64,000 nucleotides of DNA from Paraburkholderia phenoliruptrix (lineage in GTDB: Bacteria; Pseudomonadota; Gammaproteobacteria; Burkholderiales; Burkholderiaceae): contig NZ_CADIKB010000023.1 in NCBI RefSeq assembly GCF_902859825.1, positions 1-64,000 on the forward strand, in the 5' to 3' direction. Shown here one piece after another: positions 49,967 through 59,464 of the stretch. The first letter of the stretch is position 1. The number at the start of each line of letters is the position of its first letter. The notes below the pieces were generated by a model. That model was not told the DNA's origin and did not search any database. It saw only the letters and a list, made by a program, of their open reading frames with translations. Made by a program: the position numbers and the translations under genes.

Positions 49967-50953
49967 TTAGGCCGCCTGCGCGACGCTTGCCGGACCGGCG
50001 CGCTCCAGCGCGTCGAGTTCGGCGCGGCTCGGCAAGCCTTCCGAATCGCCGATCACCTGAATCGCCAGCGCGCCGATGCGGTTGCCGCGTGCGACCGCCT
50101 CCGCCAGCGGCTTGCCTTCGAGCAGCGCGCTGATCACGCCGACGGCGAAACCATCGCCCGCGCCGACCGTATCCACGACGTTCGCGACCGGCTGGCCGGG
50201 GATCATGGCGGCGGCGCCGTCGGCGGTGCGGAAATACGCGCCCGCCGCGCCGAGCTTGACGATCACGCCGCGCGCGCCGCGCTCCAGATAGAAGCCGGCG
50301 ATGTCCTCGGGCCGCGTGTAGCCGGTCAGAATCTCGCCCTCGCCGATGCCGGGCAGCACCCAGTCGGCGAGCGCGGCGAGCGCGTTGAGACCCTCGACCA
50401 TCGCGGCGCGCGAGGGCCACAGCGTCGGGCGCAGATTCGGGTCGAACGAAATCGTCTTTCCAGCTGCGCGCATCTCACGTGCCAGATGGAACGCGAGTTC
50501 CCGCGAGCTGGCGGAAATGGCCGGCGCGACGCCGGTCAGGTGCAGATGACGCGCGGGCAGCACATAGTCCGCGGAGTAATCGGCGACCGACAGGTGGCTC
50601 GCCGCCGAGCCGCGGCGGAAATATTCGACGGCGGGATCGCTGCCGTCGTCGGTCTTCGACTTCAACTGGAAGCCGGTCGGATAGCGCTCGTCGGTACTCA
50701 CGCAGCGCTGGTCGATGCCTTCCCTCGTCAACGTGTCGCGCACGTACTGGCCGAACGAGTCGTTGCCGACGCGGCTCATCCAGCCGACCTTGAAGCCGAG
50801 CCGCGCGAGGCCGATCGCGACGTTCAGGTCGGCGCCCGCAATGCGTTTCCTGAACTGGCCGACGCCCGCGAGCGGGCCCGTTTCGGCGGCCACGAACATG
50901 GCCATGGCTTCGCCGTAGGTGATGATGTCCAATGCTGTGCCTTGGTGAGTCAT
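49967..50953 (-). CDS. kguK: 2-ketogluconate kinase (PfkB family)
   Basis: Protein of 328 residues starting MTHQGTALDIITYGEAMAMF with AGGAG upstream; the much longer upstream ORF overlaps kguE in another frame and is rejected. GADLNVAIGLARLG (substrate), SFDPNLRP and DTVGAGDGFAVGVISALLEG (catalytic Asp) are typical of ketogluconate/KDG kinases. Makes 2-keto-6-phosphogluconate. Confidence 0.9.
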   Translation of the reverse strand: MTHQGTALDIITYGEAMAMFVAAETGPLAGVGQFRKRIAGADLNVAIGLARLGFKVGWMSRVGNDSFGQYVRDTLTREGIDQRCVSTDERYPTGFQLKSKTDDGSDPAVEYFRRGSAASHLSVADYSADYVLPARHLHLTGVAPAISASSRELAFHLAREMRAAGKTISFDPNLRPTLWPSRAAMVEGLNALAALADWVLPGIGEGEILTGYTRPEDIAGFYLERGARGVIVKLGAAGAYFRTADGAAAMIPGQPVANVVDTVGAGDGFAVGVISALLEGKPLAEAVARGNRIGALAIQVIGDSEGLPSRAELDALERAGPASVAQAA

Positions 50954-51056
50954 GGGTTGCTCCTGCCTGGGCGTGGGGCCGGGGGTGTCGTTGATGCGGT
51001 TGATGCGGTTGTTATTGCGCCAGTCTTGCGGCTCCGCTCCGCCCCCGGCTCGCTGC

Positions 51057-51830
51057 TCACGCCGCCGCGAGCCAGGCGACGCGCCGCGTGGCATCGTCGT
51101 GGATGGCGGCCGCGTCGAGCGGAAACTCGATGCCGCGGGGCACGCCGCGCGGCAGCCGCTCGAGCACGGCGGCGAAACGCGCGTCGTCGGCGGCGGGCGC
51201 GGTGGCGAAACGCCGTGCGCCCTCGCCCGCAGCGATCTTGCAATGCACGTACTCGACGTAAGGCGCGAGCGCCACGGCTGCGTCGAGCGCCCGTACACCG
51301 CACCACGCCCAGTTGCCGACATCGAAAGTCATGCCGAGCAGGTCCGCGTGACCGTCGCGCGTCAATGCATCGAAGAGGCCGACGAACTGATGCAGCGAGC
51401 CGCCCTGCGTCAGTTGCCCGTTTTCGACGACGAGCCGCACATTCGCACCTTTCAACTGCCCGGCGATCGCATCGCCGTTCGCGTGGTCCGCAAAACCGCC
51501 TAGTTGAAGCTTCACGAAGCGCGCACCGAGCGCGGCGGCTTCGTCGAGCGCGCGGCGCAGCGCGGCGGCGTCGAGCTGCCCGTCTGCCGTATAGAGCGAC
51601 GCCGGGGTCGAGTACACCGACCATAAGCCGAGCTGCGCAATGTCCTTACCGAGGCCGGCGAGGCGCGTCGGCGCGGCGTCCGCCTCGTAGCCGAACAATT
51701 CGCGACGCACTTCGAAACCGGCAGCCCCGGCGCGCCGGCTAGCCTCTGCCCACTTTCGATGACCGGCCGTGCGCACGGCGTCCGCGCCGAAGGCGCTCGC
51801 GACGATGGCGACTTCCACTGCATTTGTCAT
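51057..51830 (-). CDS. kguE: KguE, TIM-barrel sugar isomerase/epimerase-like protein
   Basis: Protein of 257 residues of the AP-endonuclease-2-like TIM barrel. RFVKLQLGG, VENGQLTQGG (Glu and Gln/Asn ligands), TFDVGNWAW (Asp) and YVHCK (His) trace the metal-binding barrel strands. In Pseudomonas kguE heads the kgu operon, role unproved. Start at 51830; an upstream in-frame extension covers the operator and is rejected. Confidence 0.87.
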   Translation of the reverse strand: MTNAVEVAIVASAFGADAVRTAGHRKWAEASRRAGAAGFEVRRELFGYEADAAPTRLAGLGKDIAQLGLWSVYSTPASLYTADGQLDAAALRRALDEAAALGARFVKLQLGGFADHANGDAIAGQLKGANVRLVVENGQLTQGGSLHQFVGLFDALTRDGHADLLGMTFDVGNWAWCGVRALDAAVALAPYVEYVHCKIAAGEGARRFATAPAADDARFAAVLERLPRGVPRGIEFPLDAAAIHDDATRRVAWLAAA

Positions 51831-51862
51831 GTCTGGACTACCGTTTCTTCGTCTATTCGCTG

Positions 51863-51880
51863 TTTGGAACCGGTTCCAAA
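51863..51880. promoter_or_regulatory. PtxS-type operator
   Basis: Perfect 18-bp palindrome TTTGGAACCGGTTCCAAA, 32 nt upstream of the kguE start. It differs by one base per half-site from the published PtxS site TGAAACCGGTTTCA. Confidence 0.85.
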
Positions 51881-52016
51881 AACGGATTTCAAAAAAGCGC
51901 CGAAGCGCTTGCGATGTCCGAATAGTGCGCCTGCGTCCGGGCGGGACGCCATAGTGGAAATCCCCAGGCGGAGGGCGGTGAAGTTGCACGTGGGCTGGCG
52001 CCGGGGCGTCCAAGCT

Positions 52017-53012
52017 TTAGGCCCGCTCTGCGAGACACATCGTCAGAAACTGCTGCACCGCGCGCGACGGCGTGCCTCCGTGCGGGACGACGATCGAGAG
52101 CCGACGCGTCAGCGGCTGCGGAGCCAGAGAAAACACGCGCAACGCACCGTTCTCATGGCGCATCGACATCGCCGAGACGAAGCCGATGCCCATGCCTGCC
52201 CGCACGGCTTCCTTCACGCCCTCGACGCCGGCAATTTCCAGCGCCACCCGCATCGGCACGCCCGCGCGGGCGAATGCGCGCTCGACGATCTGCCGCACGC
52301 CCGAACCGGCCTCACGCACGATCAGCGGCTCGGCGCCGAGCGCGGCAAGGTCGAGGCTGGAGGCTTGGCCGCCTTGGCCGCCGTGGCGTCCCTCGCCTGG
52401 TCCGCCTCCCTCGCCTCGTCCGCCTCCCTCACGTCCTTCGCCTCCTTCCCCGCCTCCCGCAGCGCCCACTTCCCCGGCGCCCGCGAGCCGATGCGAGCGC
52501 GGCATGATCGCCACGATTTCATCCTCCCGCCAGGCGTGCACGGCCGTATCGGGCGGCAGGTCCGTGCCCACCGGCCCCTCGATCAGCGCGATGTCCACGG
52601 AACCGAGCGCACCGACGATGTCGGTGGTATTTCCGTCGACGGTATGCAGCGCGACTTCAGGATACCGCCTGTGGAAATCCGCGAGCAGATACGGCAGCAG
52701 GTAGCTGGCGGGCGTGGTGGTCGCGCCGATCCGCAGCGTGCCGTGTTCGAGGCCGCGCAGCGCGTCCCGGTACGCGTGCGCCTGCCGCCACGTGTCGCGC
52801 AGCCGCGCCGCGTACTGCACCAACTGCTCCCCCGCCGGCGTCAGCCGCACGCCGCGGCCGTCGCGCTGGTAAAGCGGCTCCCCGAACTCGTCCTGCAACT
52901 GGCGCAGCTGTCCGGACACCGCGGGCTGCGACAGATGCAGCGCCAGCGCGGCGCGACTGATGTTCAGATGCTCGGCGACGGCTGCAAATGTTATAAGTTG
53001 ATCCGGGGTCAT
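52017..53012 (-). CDS. LysR-family regulator (YeiE-like) with Gly/Glu-rich insert
   Basis: Protein of 331 residues, about 35 longer than usual. Helix-turn-helix NISRAALALHLSQPAVSGQLRQLQDEFG. Inside the effector domain, residues 178-219 are a run of Gly, Glu, Arg and Ser encoded by repeats of CCTCGCC-type triplets (52356-52481); the flanking sequence resumes the family pattern at LDLAALGAEPLIVREAGSGV. Divergent from a YeiH-type transporter, the pairing seen for YeiE and YeiH in E. coli, so it probably controls that gene and itself. Confidence 0.85.
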   Translation of the reverse strand: MTPDQLITFAAVAEHLNISRAALALHLSQPAVSGQLRQLQDEFGEPLYQRDGRGVRLTPAGEQLVQYAARLRDTWRQAHAYRDALRGLEHGTLRIGATTTPASYLLPYLLADFHRRYPEVALHTVDGNTTDIVGALGSVDIALIEGPVGTDLPPDTAVHAWREDEIVAIMPRSHRLAGAGEVGAAGGGEGGEGREGGGRGEGGGPGEGRHGGQGGQASSLDLAALGAEPLIVREAGSGVRQIVERAFARAGVPMRVALEIAGVEGVKEAVRAGMGIGFVSAMSMRHENGALRVFSLAPQPLTRRLSIVVPHGGTPSRAVQQFLTMCLAERA

Positions 53013-53019
53013 CTCTTCT

Positions 53020-53042
53020 AACTATCGGTAAAACGGATAGTT
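53020..53042. promoter_or_regulatory. LysR-type binding site
   Basis: AACTATC (53020-53026) and GATAGTT (53036-53042) are perfect arms 9 nt apart, with the T-N11-A core of LysR sites, 8 bp from the regulator start. Confidence 0.7.
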
Positions 53043-53128
53043 TCCATTCTAAATCACGATTTTTCATATTCATATATCTAATTTAGGATTAGACCCATCG
53101 AATCCCGTCCGTCGCGAAGGCTGCCACC

Positions 53129-54226
53129 ATGACCACCGCCCGCCTTACTACGACCACTGCCGAAGCATCGTCCGCCCGCGGCCAGCTCAACGGCATTCTG
53201 TTCGTCGCCCTCTTCGCCGCCGCCGTCACGCGAATCGCTGAAATGCCGGCCATTGCCGGCCTCGGCTTGAGCCCGTTGATCGTCGGTATCGTGGCCGGTG
53301 CGATTTATGGCAACGCCCTGCGCGACGGCATGCCGGCAAGCTGGGCGGCCGGCGTCAATTTTTCCGCGCGCAAGTTGCTGCGCATCGCGGTCGCGTTCTT
53401 CGGCTTGCGCGTAAGCCTCCAGGAAATCGCCCAGGTCGGCTTGCCCGGGCTTGCGGAGTCGGTGCTGATCGTCGTGAGCACGCTCGTGATCGGCACGTGG
53501 GCGGGCATGAAAATCATGAAGCTCGACCGCGACACGGCACTTCTCACTGCGGCGGGCAGCGCCATCTGCGGCGCCGCGGCCGTGCTGGCGTTCGAGTCCA
53601 CGCTGCAATCCAAACCGCACAAAAGCGCGATGGCGGTGGGCAGCGTCGTGCTGTTCGGCACGCTTTCCATGTTCCTGTACCCGGTGCTCTTCAACGCGGG
53701 CTGGCTGCATCTCGATACGGTCGGCGCTGGGCTCTTCTTCGGCGGCACGATCCACGAGGTGGCGCAGGTGGTCGGCGCCGCGAGCAATGTGAGCCCGGAG
53801 GCGACGCATATCGCCACCATCGTCAAGATGACTCGCGTCATGCTGCTCGTGCCGGTGCTGCTCGTGGTCGGCTTGTGGGTCAACCGCGCGGCGCGCCGCG
53901 ACGCTTCGACCGCCGGCTTGCAAGCAGGCGCGTCGGGCCATCCGCAACATGCCGGCAAGCTCGCGATTCCCTGGTTCGCGCTCGGCTTTCTCGCCTTCGT
54001 CGTGATCAACTCGCTGCACGTGCTGCCGCAGGCCGCCACCACGACGCTCAATACGCTCGACACCTTTGCGTTGACCATGGCCATGACCGCGCTCGGCATC
54101 GAAACGCGGGTCTCGCAGATTCGCCAGGCCGGTCCGCGCGCATTGACCACCGGCTTGATCCTGTATGCATGGCTGATCGCGGGCGGACTGGGCATCACAT
54201 GGGCAGTCCAGCGCCTCTTCGGCTAA
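53129..54226 (+). CDS. yeiH: YeiH family putative sulfate exporter
   Basis: Protein of 365 residues with about ten helices (PF03601 type). LGLSPLIVGIVAGAIYGN, NFSARKLLRIAVAFFGLRVSL and AAGSAICGAAAVLA are family hallmarks. Postulated to export sulfate/sulfonate or similar ions; function not settled. The ATG at 53129 begins a Thr/Ala-rich N-terminus. Divergent from the LysR regulator. Confidence 0.88.
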   Translation: MTTARLTTTTAEASSARGQLNGILFVALFAAAVTRIAEMPAIAGLGLSPLIVGIVAGAIYGNALRDGMPASWAAGVNFSARKLLRIAVAFFGLRVSLQEIAQVGLPGLAESVLIVVSTLVIGTWAGMKIMKLDRDTALLTAAGSAICGAAAVLAFESTLQSKPHKSAMAVGSVVLFGTLSMFLYPVLFNAGWLHLDTVGAGLFFGGTIHEVAQVVGAASNVSPEATHIATIVKMTRVMLLVPVLLVVGLWVNRAARRDASTAGLQAGASGHPQHAGKLAIPWFALGFLAFVVINSLHVLPQAATTTLNTLDTFALTMAMTALGIETRVSQIRQAGPRALTTGLILYAWLIAGGLGITWAVQRLFG

Positions 54227-54247
54227 ACCGTTTTGCGCTCGAACCCA

Positions 54248-54267
54248 CCCCGCCGCGTGCGGGGTTT
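54248..54267 (+). terminator. Weak terminator after yeiH
   Basis: CCCCGC (54248-54253) and GCGGGG (54259-54264) followed by TTT. Confidence 0.5.
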
Positions 54268-54444
54268 CGTACGTTTGGAAAGCATCCGGCGCCGCCGCGC
54301 GGCATACTGGCTGGCGTGCGAAGCACGCAGCACGCCCTACGAGGCGCGAGAAACACGCCGTGCATCGACATGCGGTACACAGCGGCGGTGGGCACAGCAA
54401 TGCGTTCGGCACGACGTTCCTGCAACCCGAATGAGGACAGATCG

Positions 54445-55182
54445 ATGAGCCTGGAACTTTACTATTGGGACGGTCTGCAAGGCCGTGGCGAATTTGTGAG
54501 GCTGGCACTCGAAGAAGCCGGCGCGGACTATGTCGAAGTGGCGCGCGGCGAGCCGTCCGAAGGTCTCGGCACCGGCGCGATGATGGCGGTCATGAAAAGC
54601 CGCGACGAACCCTACCCGCCGTTTGCGCCGCCGTTTCTGAAAGACGGCGACCTGGTGATCTCGCAAACGGCGAACATCCTGTTTTATCTCGGCCCGCGTC
54701 TGAACCTTGCGCCCTCTGTGGAAAGCCTGCGCTACGTGGCAAATGGGCTGCAGCTCACCATTGCCGACATGGTGACCGAGGCGCACGACACGCATCACCC
54801 GCTGGCATCCAGCCTCTACTACGAGGATCAGAAAGACGCCGCGAGAGCGCGCGCCCATGACTTCATCGACAACCGGATTCCAAAGTTCATGAACTATTTC
54901 GAGCGCGTGCTGAAACAGAATCCGGCCGGCGACGGCTTCATGGTCGGCGACTCGCTCACCTACGTGGACCTCTCGATGTTCCAGCTGATCGACGGACTGC
55001 TTTACGCCTTTCCGCGTGCGCTCGCGCGCTTCGCCGACCACTATCCGCGGCTCGCCGCCCTGCATGCCGCGGTGATGAAGCGGCCGAAGATCGCCGCTTA
55101 TCTGCAGTCGGAGCGCCGCATAGAACATAACGAGGCGTGCATCTTCCGGCACTATCCCGAACTCGACAAGGCGGCGGCTTGA
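54445..55182 (+). CDS. Glutathione S-transferase
   Basis: Protein of 245 residues. The N-terminal thioredoxin-like domain starts with LYYWDGLQGRGEFVRLALEEA (Tyr and the GRGE segment near the GSH site), PFAPPFLKDGDLVISQTANI gives the cis-Pro and Ser/Thr contacts, then an all-helical domain. Resembles the mu/sigma-like class of Burkholderia. GAGGAC precedes the ATG. Confidence 0.88.
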   Translation: MSLELYYWDGLQGRGEFVRLALEEAGADYVEVARGEPSEGLGTGAMMAVMKSRDEPYPPFAPPFLKDGDLVISQTANILFYLGPRLNLAPSVESLRYVANGLQLTIADMVTEAHDTHHPLASSLYYEDQKDAARARAHDFIDNRIPKFMNYFERVLKQNPAGDGFMVGDSLTYVDLSMFQLIDGLLYAFPRALARFADHYPRLAALHAAVMKRPKIAAYLQSERRIEHNEACIFRHYPELDKAAA

Positions 55183-55306
55183 CCCGGCGCCGTCATTCCC
55201 CGTTCCCGCCCCGCCGCGCGCCCGCCTGGTTCAGCGGGCGCGCTGCTGTTGTCGTGCCCGCTTTGCAACCCGCTTTGCAACCCTTTTTCTGCCCAGTACC
55301 GCCGAC

Positions 55307-57040
55307 GTGCTTTCATTCCTGCTGAAGCTGCGCACCCGCGCTCAAGATCTTTTCCGTCTTTCCGACGCCCATACGATGCTCGTCTGGTCGGTGGTGGTCG
55401 GCGTCGGCGGCGCCTTTGCGACCATCGCCTTTCGCATGGGCATCGAGGTGCTGCAACTGGCCGTGGCGGGCAAGTCGGGCAGCTTCGTGGAAATGGCGCG
55501 CAGCCTGCCGTGGACGGTACGCATCTGGCTGCCGGCGGCCGGCGGCCTGATCGCCGGCTTTCTGCTGCTGGTCGCGCGGCGTCACGCGGACAAATGCAAT
55601 CATGTCGACTATATGGAGGCGGTAGCGATCGGCGACGGCGTGGTACCCGTCAGGCTGAGCCTGTGGCGCAGCGTCTCGTCGCTCTTCACGATTGCGAGCG
55701 GCGGCTCGATCGGCCGCGAAGGTCCGATGGTGCAGCTTGCTGCGCTGGCGGCCTCGCTGATCGGACGCTGGGTGCACTTCGATCCGCCGCGCCTGCGCCT
55801 GCTTGTCGCGTGCGGCGCGGCGGCCGGCATTACCTCGGCGTACAACGCGCCGATCGCGGGCGCGTTCTTCGTCACGGAGATCGTGCTCGGCTCCATCGCC
55901 ATGGAAAGTTTCGGGCCGGTGGTGGTCGCGGCCGTGGTCGCCAACATCACGATGCGTGAGTTCGCCGGCTACAAGCCGCCGTACGAGATGCCGGTGTTTC
56001 CGCCGGTGGCAGGCATCGAGGTGCTGCTCTTCGTCGCGCTCGGTCTGCTGTGCGGCGCGGCTGCGCCGCAGTTTCTGCGGCTGCTCGACGGCTCCAAGGC
56101 TCTCTTTCGCCAGTTGTCGTTGCCGCTGCCCGCACGGCTCGCGCTGGGCGGGCTCGTGGTCGGCATTCTGTCCGTGTGGACGCCCGAGGTCTGGGGTAAC
56201 GGCTACAGCGTCGTCAATTCGATCCTGCATTCGCCGTGGACGTGGACCGCGCTCGTCGTCGTGCTGGTGTTCAAGCTCGTGGCCACCGCGGCCACCGCGG
56301 GTTCGGGCGCGGTGGGCGGCGTCTTCACGCCCACGCTGTTTGTCGGCGCGGTGGTCGGTTCGCTGTTCGGCCAGGGCATGCACGCGCTGTGGCCGCACGG
56401 CACCTCGGCGCCCTTTGCCTATGCGATGGTCGGCATGGGCGCGTTTCTCGCGGGCGCCACGCAGGCGCCGCTCATGGCGATTCTGATGATCTTCGAAATG
56501 ACGCTCAGCTACCAGGTGGTGCTGCCGCTGATGCTGTCGTGCGTGGTCGCGTACTTCGTGTCGCGCGCGATCGGCAAGACGTCGATGTATGAAATCACGC
56601 TACGGCGCAATCAGGAAGAGCAGGAACGCACGCGCCTGCGCGCGACGCAGATGCGCGAGCTGATCCGCCCGGCGCAAACGGTGGTGCCGCCCAACGCGAC
56701 CGTGCACGACATGACGCGTGTGTTCCTCGAATATCCGGTGAAGTATCTCTATGTGGCCAACGAATCGGGCGCGTTTCTTGGCGTGGTCGCACTGAAGGAC
56801 ATCACCTCCGATCTGCTCGACAAGCGCGACACCTCGACGCGAACCGCCGCCGACTACCTGCAGCCGCATTTCGACGTGCTCACGCCGGACATGCCGCTCG
56901 GCGTCGCGCTGCAACACTTCATGGCGTTCCAGGGCGAGCGCCTGCCGGTCGTGGAAAGCGCCGCGCATCCGCGGCTCGCGGGCGTCGTCTATAAAACGTC
57001 GCTGCTCGATGCGTATTTCCGCATGAACCCGACGCGCTGA
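55307..57040 (+). CDS. ClC chloride channel/antiporter with C-terminal CBS domains
   Basis: Protein of 577 residues. The three ClC anion motifs are seen: GGSIGREGP, GAAAGITSAYNAP and GGVFTPTLF. After the transmembrane part a CBS pair starts near residue 450 (VHDMTRVFLEYPVKYLYVAN). The gating-glutamate position is filled (GREGP), so it may be a Cl-/H+ antiporter. GTG 55307 lacks a Shine-Dalgarno sequence; a later ATG at 55376 is possible. Confidence 0.88.
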   Translation: MLSFLLKLRTRAQDLFRLSDAHTMLVWSVVVGVGGAFATIAFRMGIEVLQLAVAGKSGSFVEMARSLPWTVRIWLPAAGGLIAGFLLLVARRHADKCNHVDYMEAVAIGDGVVPVRLSLWRSVSSLFTIASGGSIGREGPMVQLAALAASLIGRWVHFDPPRLRLLVACGAAAGITSAYNAPIAGAFFVTEIVLGSIAMESFGPVVVAAVVANITMREFAGYKPPYEMPVFPPVAGIEVLLFVALGLLCGAAAPQFLRLLDGSKALFRQLSLPLPARLALGGLVVGILSVWTPEVWGNGYSVVNSILHSPWTWTALVVVLVFKLVATAATAGSGAVGGVFTPTLFVGAVVGSLFGQGMHALWPHGTSAPFAYAMVGMGAFLAGATQAPLMAILMIFEMTLSYQVVLPLMLSCVVAYFVSRAIGKTSMYEITLRRNQEEQERTRLRATQMRELIRPAQTVVPPNATVHDMTRVFLEYPVKYLYVANESGAFLGVVALKDITSDLLDKRDTSTRTAADYLQPHFDVLTPDMPLGVALQHFMAFQGERLPVVESAAHPRLAGVVYKTSLLDAYFRMNPTR

Positions 57041-57207
57041 GGGCGCCGCCGCGGCGCACGCTGCATCGGCGTCGCGCCCGGGCAAAGCAGCGCAAACTTT
57101 CTACAATGGGAAAAGCGCCGCGGCCGTGTATCGGCATCGGCAGCGCGAGGTTACGCCAGGACGGGTGCGCCGGAGTGCCGCTCGCCCGCTATCCCATCGG
57201 AGCGAAA

Positions 57208-58545
57208 ATGAGCGAACCGTCCCTCGATGCCGTGCGCCGCGACCAGGCGGGCTGGATCTTCGTGCATATCGAAGGCGAGCCGTACGACCGCGGCGAACAG
57301 CACGGCCAACTGCTCGCGGCGGAAATCCGCAACGCGATCCGCACCGCCCGCTACCTGGCCAGATGGGACACCGGCGAGGATTTCGACACGTTCGTCGAGG
57401 CGGCCGTCTCGCAGTTCGGCAACAAGCTCGACACCGAATTCGCCGACGAAATCCAGGGCATCGCCGACGGCGCCAAGCTGCCATTCGCGGAAGTGCTGGC
57501 GTGGAACGGCTACATGGATCTGCTGCAAAGCTGGTGGCCGGCGCACGCGGCGCAGCAAAAGCCCGCCCTCGGGCTGAAACCCTGGCGGGGCCGGCGCGGC
57601 CACCATTGCAGCGCGTTCATTGCGACCGGCAACGCGACGCGCGACGGCCGCATCGTGATGGCGCACAACTCCTGGGACCGCTACGCCGCCGGCGACGCCT
57701 TCAACGTCGTGTTCGACATCGTGCCGGATCAGGGCAACCGGATTCTGATGCAGGGCCTGCCGGGCTGCATTTCCAGCCTCACCGATTTCTGGATCACGGC
57801 CGCCGGCCTGATGGTGACGGAAACCACCATCTCCAACTTCGTCGGCTACAACGCGGCGGGCGCGCCCGAGTTTTACCGCTCGCGGCGGGCGTCGCAGTAT
57901 GCGAACAGCATCGGCGAATGGTGCGAAATGTTCGCGCTCGCCAACAACGGCGGCTATGCGAACAGCTGGCTGCTCGGCGACATCAAGACCGGCGAAATCG
58001 CGCGCTACGAATTGGGGCTGCACTACTCGGGTTTCGAGAGCACAACGGACGGCTTTTACAGCGGCTACAACACGGCGACCGACCTGAAGATCCGCAATCA
58101 GGAATGTATCGGCGAAGGGGAAGACTACACCGACGTGCGCAAGAACGGCGCGCGGCGGCTGCGCTTCATGCAGTTGCAAGAGATGCACCGCGGCAAGATC
58201 GACGTCGAGCTCGCGAAGGCGATGATCGCCGATCATCACGACGTCTATCTGGATCGCAACGACAACCCCTGCTCGCGCACCATCTGCGGGCATCTGGAAC
58301 TGGACGACGCGCGTTTCGGCGGCTCGGACCACGGACCGTTCAATCCGTGGGGCGCAAACGACGGCAAGGTGGCCGACAGCGAAATGGCGCGCGACATGGC
58401 GTTCAGCGCGCGCTGGGGTCATCCGTGCGGGCGACCGTTCGACGCCCAGGCGTTCATGAAACGGCATCCGCAGTGGAACTGGCTGAACGGCTATATGCGC
58501 GACCGGCCTTCGTGGCCGTGGACGCGCTTTGAGGTGTTGCGATAG
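57208..58545 (+). CDS. C45-family Ntn hydrolase (acyl-CoA:6-APA acyltransferase-like)
   Basis: Protein of 445 residues. The segment GRRGHHCSAFIATGNATRDG puts Cys134 where the autocatalytic nucleophile of C45 peptidases and phospholipase-B-like hydrolases lies; MAHNSWD and WLLGDIKTGEIARYELG follow as in the family. Probably cleaves an amide or ester after self-processing at Cys134. No signal peptide. GGAG precedes ATG 57208. Confidence 0.78.
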   Translation: MSEPSLDAVRRDQAGWIFVHIEGEPYDRGEQHGQLLAAEIRNAIRTARYLARWDTGEDFDTFVEAAVSQFGNKLDTEFADEIQGIADGAKLPFAEVLAWNGYMDLLQSWWPAHAAQQKPALGLKPWRGRRGHHCSAFIATGNATRDGRIVMAHNSWDRYAAGDAFNVVFDIVPDQGNRILMQGLPGCISSLTDFWITAAGLMVTETTISNFVGYNAAGAPEFYRSRRASQYANSIGEWCEMFALANNGGYANSWLLGDIKTGEIARYELGLHYSGFESTTDGFYSGYNTATDLKIRNQECIGEGEDYTDVRKNGARRLRFMQLQEMHRGKIDVELAKAMIADHHDVYLDRNDNPCSRTICGHLELDDARFGGSDHGPFNPWGANDGKVADSEMARDMAFSARWGHPCGRPFDAQAFMKRHPQWNWLNGYMRDRPSWPWTRFEVLR

Positions 58546-58803
58546 GTGCTCAGATAGGTGCTGCGTGAGATGCCGCGCCGCCCAAACACCTGAAGATTGC
58601 CGCTATCTGGCTGCCATTCCCGCGCCATCATCGGCGATCTACAATGAGAGGTCTCGAGGTGTGTTGCAAGTTTTGCGCGCCGCGCGTGCCGAAAGCGCGC
58701 GGCCTCGCAGCCCGGCCTCGCGCGGCTTGTGCTTTCCTTTCGACGCGAGGACGGCACAGCCCTTGCTGAACGCTTAGCGCCGCATGAGCTGAGGAGGTCG
58801 GGC

Positions 58804-59058
58804 ATGAAAACCTCGACGCTGTTGACCATGGTGACGTTGTCCGCTTCGTGCTTTGCCGCGCCGGTTCACACCGCGCAGGAGAGCATGCCGGCGAACACGC
58901 TTGCCGCCCGCGCGAACGCCGCGCCAGTCGCTCCGGCGGCGCCCGACGTGGCCGTCACCGACGACAATCGCCCACAACAATGGCAGCATATCGTTTTGCC
59001 GAAGTCGCGGCATCCCGAGCGGGGGTATGCGGCGCGCAACGAGCATCTGCAGACCTGA
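58804..59058 (+). CDS. Small secreted protein, unknown (84 residues)
   Basis: MKTSTLLTMVTLSASCFAAP gives a signal peptide, possibly a lipobox-like SASC; the mature part is Ala/Pro-rich then hydrophilic. GAGGAGG lies 5 nt before the ATG. No family recognised. Confidence 0.6.
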   Translation: MKTSTLLTMVTLSASCFAAPVHTAQESMPANTLAARANAAPVAPAAPDVAVTDDNRPQQWQHIVLPKSRHPERGYAARNEHLQT

Positions 59059-59233
59059 GCGCGATGCCGCTCGCGTGAGCTTCCCGGTCGGCCGCGATCG
59101 AGGGGCCAGTGCGGCGAACCGGCTCGCCATCGCGCTCAGGCAGCAAGGCGTGACGCCGGGTCGGGTTACGTCAGCGCGCGCAGTGCCAGCCGCGGCCCTT
59201 ATCTACTTTAACCGTACCAGCAGGAGCGCTTGC

Positions 59234-59464
59234 ATGACGGCATCGTCCATTCCCGGGGAATCCATCGACCTCCAGATCTCCGACCTGCTCAGCGAAGTTC
59301 GCTTCCCGGTCAACAAGGACGCGCTCGTCGACGCGGCCCGCGAGGCGGGCGCGAGCAACGAGGTGCTGTCGATGCTCGACGGCCTGCCTGAGCAGGACTA
59401 CGCCGACGTCGATGCCGTCACGCGTCTGATCGGCGGCAATTTCGGGCCCGGTCTGAGCGCGTGA
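59234..59464 (+). CDS. DUF2795 domain protein
   Basis: Protein of 76 residues: SEVRFPVNKDALVDAAREAG and LDGLPEQDYADVDAVTRLIG match the small DUF2795 domain, of unknown function. AGGAG is 8 nt before ATG 59234. Its stop overlaps the GTG of the AraC gene by 4 nt, suggesting coupling. Confidence 0.8.
   Translation: MTASSIPGESIDLQISDLLSEVRFPVNKDALVDAAREAGASNEVLSMLDGLPEQDYADVDAVTRLIGGNFGPGLSA

Noticed and set aside
49967..51322. 451-codon frame including kguK
   Set aside because: The first 123 codons overlap kguE in another frame; AGGAG before the ATG at 50953 marks the real start.
52322..52522. CRISPR-like or satellite repeat inside the LysR gene
   Set aside because: Short degenerate triplet-type units without spacers; a low-complexity coding insert, not an array.
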